From Paulinella micropora (taxonomy: Eukaryota > Cercozoa > Imbricatea > Euglyphida > Paulinellidae): a stretch of DNA of 64,000 nucleotides. Location of the stretch: assembly GCA_019918135.1 (NCBI GenBank), contig WBZZ01006928.1, positions 1-64,000 of the forward strand, read 5' to 3'. The notes beneath the pieces were generated by a model. The model had not been told where the DNA came from, did not search any database, and worked only from the letters and a program-made list of their open reading frames with translations. Positions 62,214 to 64,000 of this stretch are shown here, piece by piece. The number at the start of each line of letters is the position of its first letter. The stretch's first letter is position 1. The position numbers and the translations under genes are program-made.

Positions 62214-62560
62214 TAGAAGCAAAAGAGGAGCCCACACCGCCAAAGGAAAAGAAAACACCGATTAAAGCGAAGCGAAATCCATCCGAAAGCGGATATAGTT
62301 GCTATGAAATAATAACGGCACATTTGAAAGTATCAAAAGATCCTTTTAATTTCTTGTATATGAAAGTGGAAGACCGCACCATATTACAGGAGGATATGAA
62401 GAAATGGCACGAGAGTAGATATGCGCACATACCACCAGACCAACGCCCTATTCTTAAATATGGTAAGTTAGATTATAAGACATTTTCCCGCGATGTCCTA
62501 TCTCAACACGAGGGCAAACTCACGACACTAAAAGATATGTATGACAGGTTTCATATGTAA
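62214..62560 (+). pseudogene. 3' fragment of an AT-rich PLV-type gene
   Basis: The composition changes abruptly at about 62214 from GC-rich to AT-rich. From there a plus-strand frame reads EAKEEPTPPKEKKTPIKAKRNP, a Lys/Pro linker, then a compact domain of about 80 residues (SCYEIITAHLKVSKDPFNFLYMKVEDRTILQEDMKKWHES) ending at TAA 62560. Its N-terminus is missing. The codon bias resembles the Polinton-like element at 39-46 kb. No family is recognised. Confidence 0.4.
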
Positions 62561-63029
62561 TCGGCAGTCAAGGAAATATCTCTCATGACATCAATATTAA
62601 AATATGATGGTTTAAAAGATACATAATCAGCAGATGCCGTTTTGTAATATACTTCTAATGTTATTGGAGCATCAGTCGCATATGTTAATAAAACCTCATT
62701 AGTCGTATTTCCAGAAATTCGTATTGTTGTATTATTGGTGGTGTCCGCGGGATTTGGACAAGTCATTAACCATATCATTTTCATTTGGACTTGGCATATC
62801 TTTGAATTAGCCATACACAATCAAAAGACTTATACTCAATGGCGGTTGTATAATTTAGCACTTCACTATAAAAGTCATCAACATTAGTGCCATCCGTTTT
62901 ATTAAACCAGAACTGAAAGGTTCCTATTCCAGACGGGGCGGACAAATGCAAAGACCCGCGAAAAGCAACTTTAATGAAATAACCATATCCGCCATGAGAG
63001 ATAGAAGACAGCCTTCCTGTAGTTAGCAA
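62551..63029 (-). pseudogene. beta-rich PLV-type protein, frameshifted
   Basis: Two overlapping frames (62781-63029, then 62551-62820) form one gene with a frameshift near 62800. The first gives GGYGYFIKVAFRGSLHLSAPSGIGTFQFWFNKTDGTN; the second gives ITLEVYYKTASADYVSFKPSYFNIDVMRDISLTADYI. The alternating hydrophobic Thr/Ser/Asn-rich pattern fits a small virion or capsid-like beta-sandwich, but I cannot assign a family. It is convergent with the preceding fragment, overlapping by 10 bases. Confidence 0.35.
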
Positions 63030-64000
63030 GCAACAGTGATAGATATTTAGATTTGATTAGTCTAGAAAAAAGAGAGGAGAACAGAACAAAAGAAAGAAAA
63101 AAGCACTAGCAGTGACTTATTTCTGAAAATTTTTGAGTTTTTGGAGCGGAGAGATGTGAGATAATACAGTTTATATTTCAGAAACTACAGCTTTTCATTT
63201 CACAAAAAACTGACATACAAATAACACAATAAAAAGGAAAGCATAGGAGTGCGAGGACACATATATATTTGCCTACTCTGGGAGAACTGGGCCATGCACT
63301 GCAAAGACATAATCCAGACATGCATTTACAAACATTCTTACATATTAACACACAAATTTACAGATTTCTTCAGAAATAAACATTTTTGTTGTGTTGCCAG
63401 TTTACATGAACATTCATGCATACTGCTCTGTCTATCATTATCATCCATTTTGCCTTGCTTGCTTTATGTGCAGAGAACTTTAGTTACAAAGCCATGAATT
63501 TCGAGTGTTTTTCCTGCTTCCTTTATACGTGCTTTTTTCAGTTTTTGTTGTATTTTATCCATTATATACTTTTTTTTCAGATATTCTTTCATGCATCGAT
63601 TTTGCGTCCGTTGTTCTTGTGCACCATCATCACTTTTCACATATATCATTTCCAATATCTCACAAAAAAATACAAAGCAATCATCATTTTTTTTATTAGA
63701 AAGTTCGAAATATTTCACCAAAATTAGTTTTTCACTAGGTTCATCAATTCACATAAGGCAGCATGCTTTGCTTTTTGTTTTTCGCGATATTTCAAAACTG
63801 TTATTAAATTTCACTGCTTTGTGGCTTGCTCACAACATGCAAAACATTTCATTATATAATTCATTATTCTTTCATAAATGTGAATTTTTTTTACTGCGTT
63901 CACATGAATTCGATCATTTGTTTCGAATGAAATATATGTGTTCCTGCTCTTTCGTTTTGTTGCTAGTCTTTCACTGACCTCCCCAGCACTTAACTTTAAA
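63030..64000. other. AT-rich end of window without recognised features
   Basis: Phe/Ile/Cys-rich frames here (for example 63416-63727 on the plus strand) reflect base composition. No repeat, RNA gene or domain was recognised. Confidence 0.35.

Noticed and set aside
1-64000. Bacterial or phage origin of the window
   Set aside because: VLTF-type factors, PCNA, copia and Polinton-type elements are eukaryotic or eukaryotic-virus features; no operons with ribosome binding sites were seen.

Overview
This window looks like protist nuclear DNA, or an unfinished assembly of it, built almost entirely from viral and transposon sequence. A GC-rich giant-virus-like gene block (about 1-15.6 kb) is followed by repeat arrays (15.6-18.2 kb), an AT-rich stretch without recognisable genes (18.2-28.1 kb), a Ty1/copia retrotransposon on the minus strand (28.14-35.51 kb), an unidentified gene block (35.5-39.1 kb), a decayed Polinton-like virus (39.1-46.3 kb), a 500-bp satellite (47.0-48.2 kb), a second retroelement fragment (48.3-52.1 kb), a second GC-rich viral-type gene block (52.2-62.2 kb) and a small fragment of another Polinton-like-virus-type sequence (62.2-63.0 kb). 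The host cannot be named from the sequence. A thraustochytrid or other stramenopile with endogenous nucleocytovirus- or mirusvirus-like DNA would fit, but this is inference. No rRNA, tRNA, CRISPR array or ordinary host housekeeping gene was seen.

The left viral block is a coherent replication and late-transcription module. It holds a telomere-resolvase-like tyrosine enzyme, VLTF3-like and VLTF2-like late transcription factors placed head to head, a PCNA-like clamp, a DUF5871-like single-strand DNA-binding protein, ribonucleotide reductase large subunit, a conserved giant-virus membrane protein, and a giant gene that appears to join a TV-Pol-like polymerase domain to a herpesvirus-OBP-type helicase. 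An F-box protein is also present. Several of these genes share a palindromic promoter element (core GATTTAAATC), and the same core lies upstream of a gene in the right block, which suggests that the two blocks belong to one virus lineage. Genes are tightly packed, and promoter elements overlap the ends of neighbouring genes.

Most long genes are interrupted by single-base frameshifts, several of them next to short homopolymers, and some by single in-frame stops. Either the viral and transposon sequence is decaying or the underlying assembly keeps indel errors. The two copia LTR copies differ at only 2 of 198 compared bases, so that element is young although its reading frames are broken; this makes sequencing error a serious alternative.

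The Polinton-like element keeps a packaging-ATPase fragment, a long fibre gene with a discoidin-like domain and an S74-type autoprocessing chaperone, small membrane and charged proteins, an F-box/zinc-finger protein and a broken rve integrase. Its capsid genes are missing. The right viral block carries large unidentified proteins with charged low-complexity linkers, an AT-hook and homopolymeric G/C tracts between genes.
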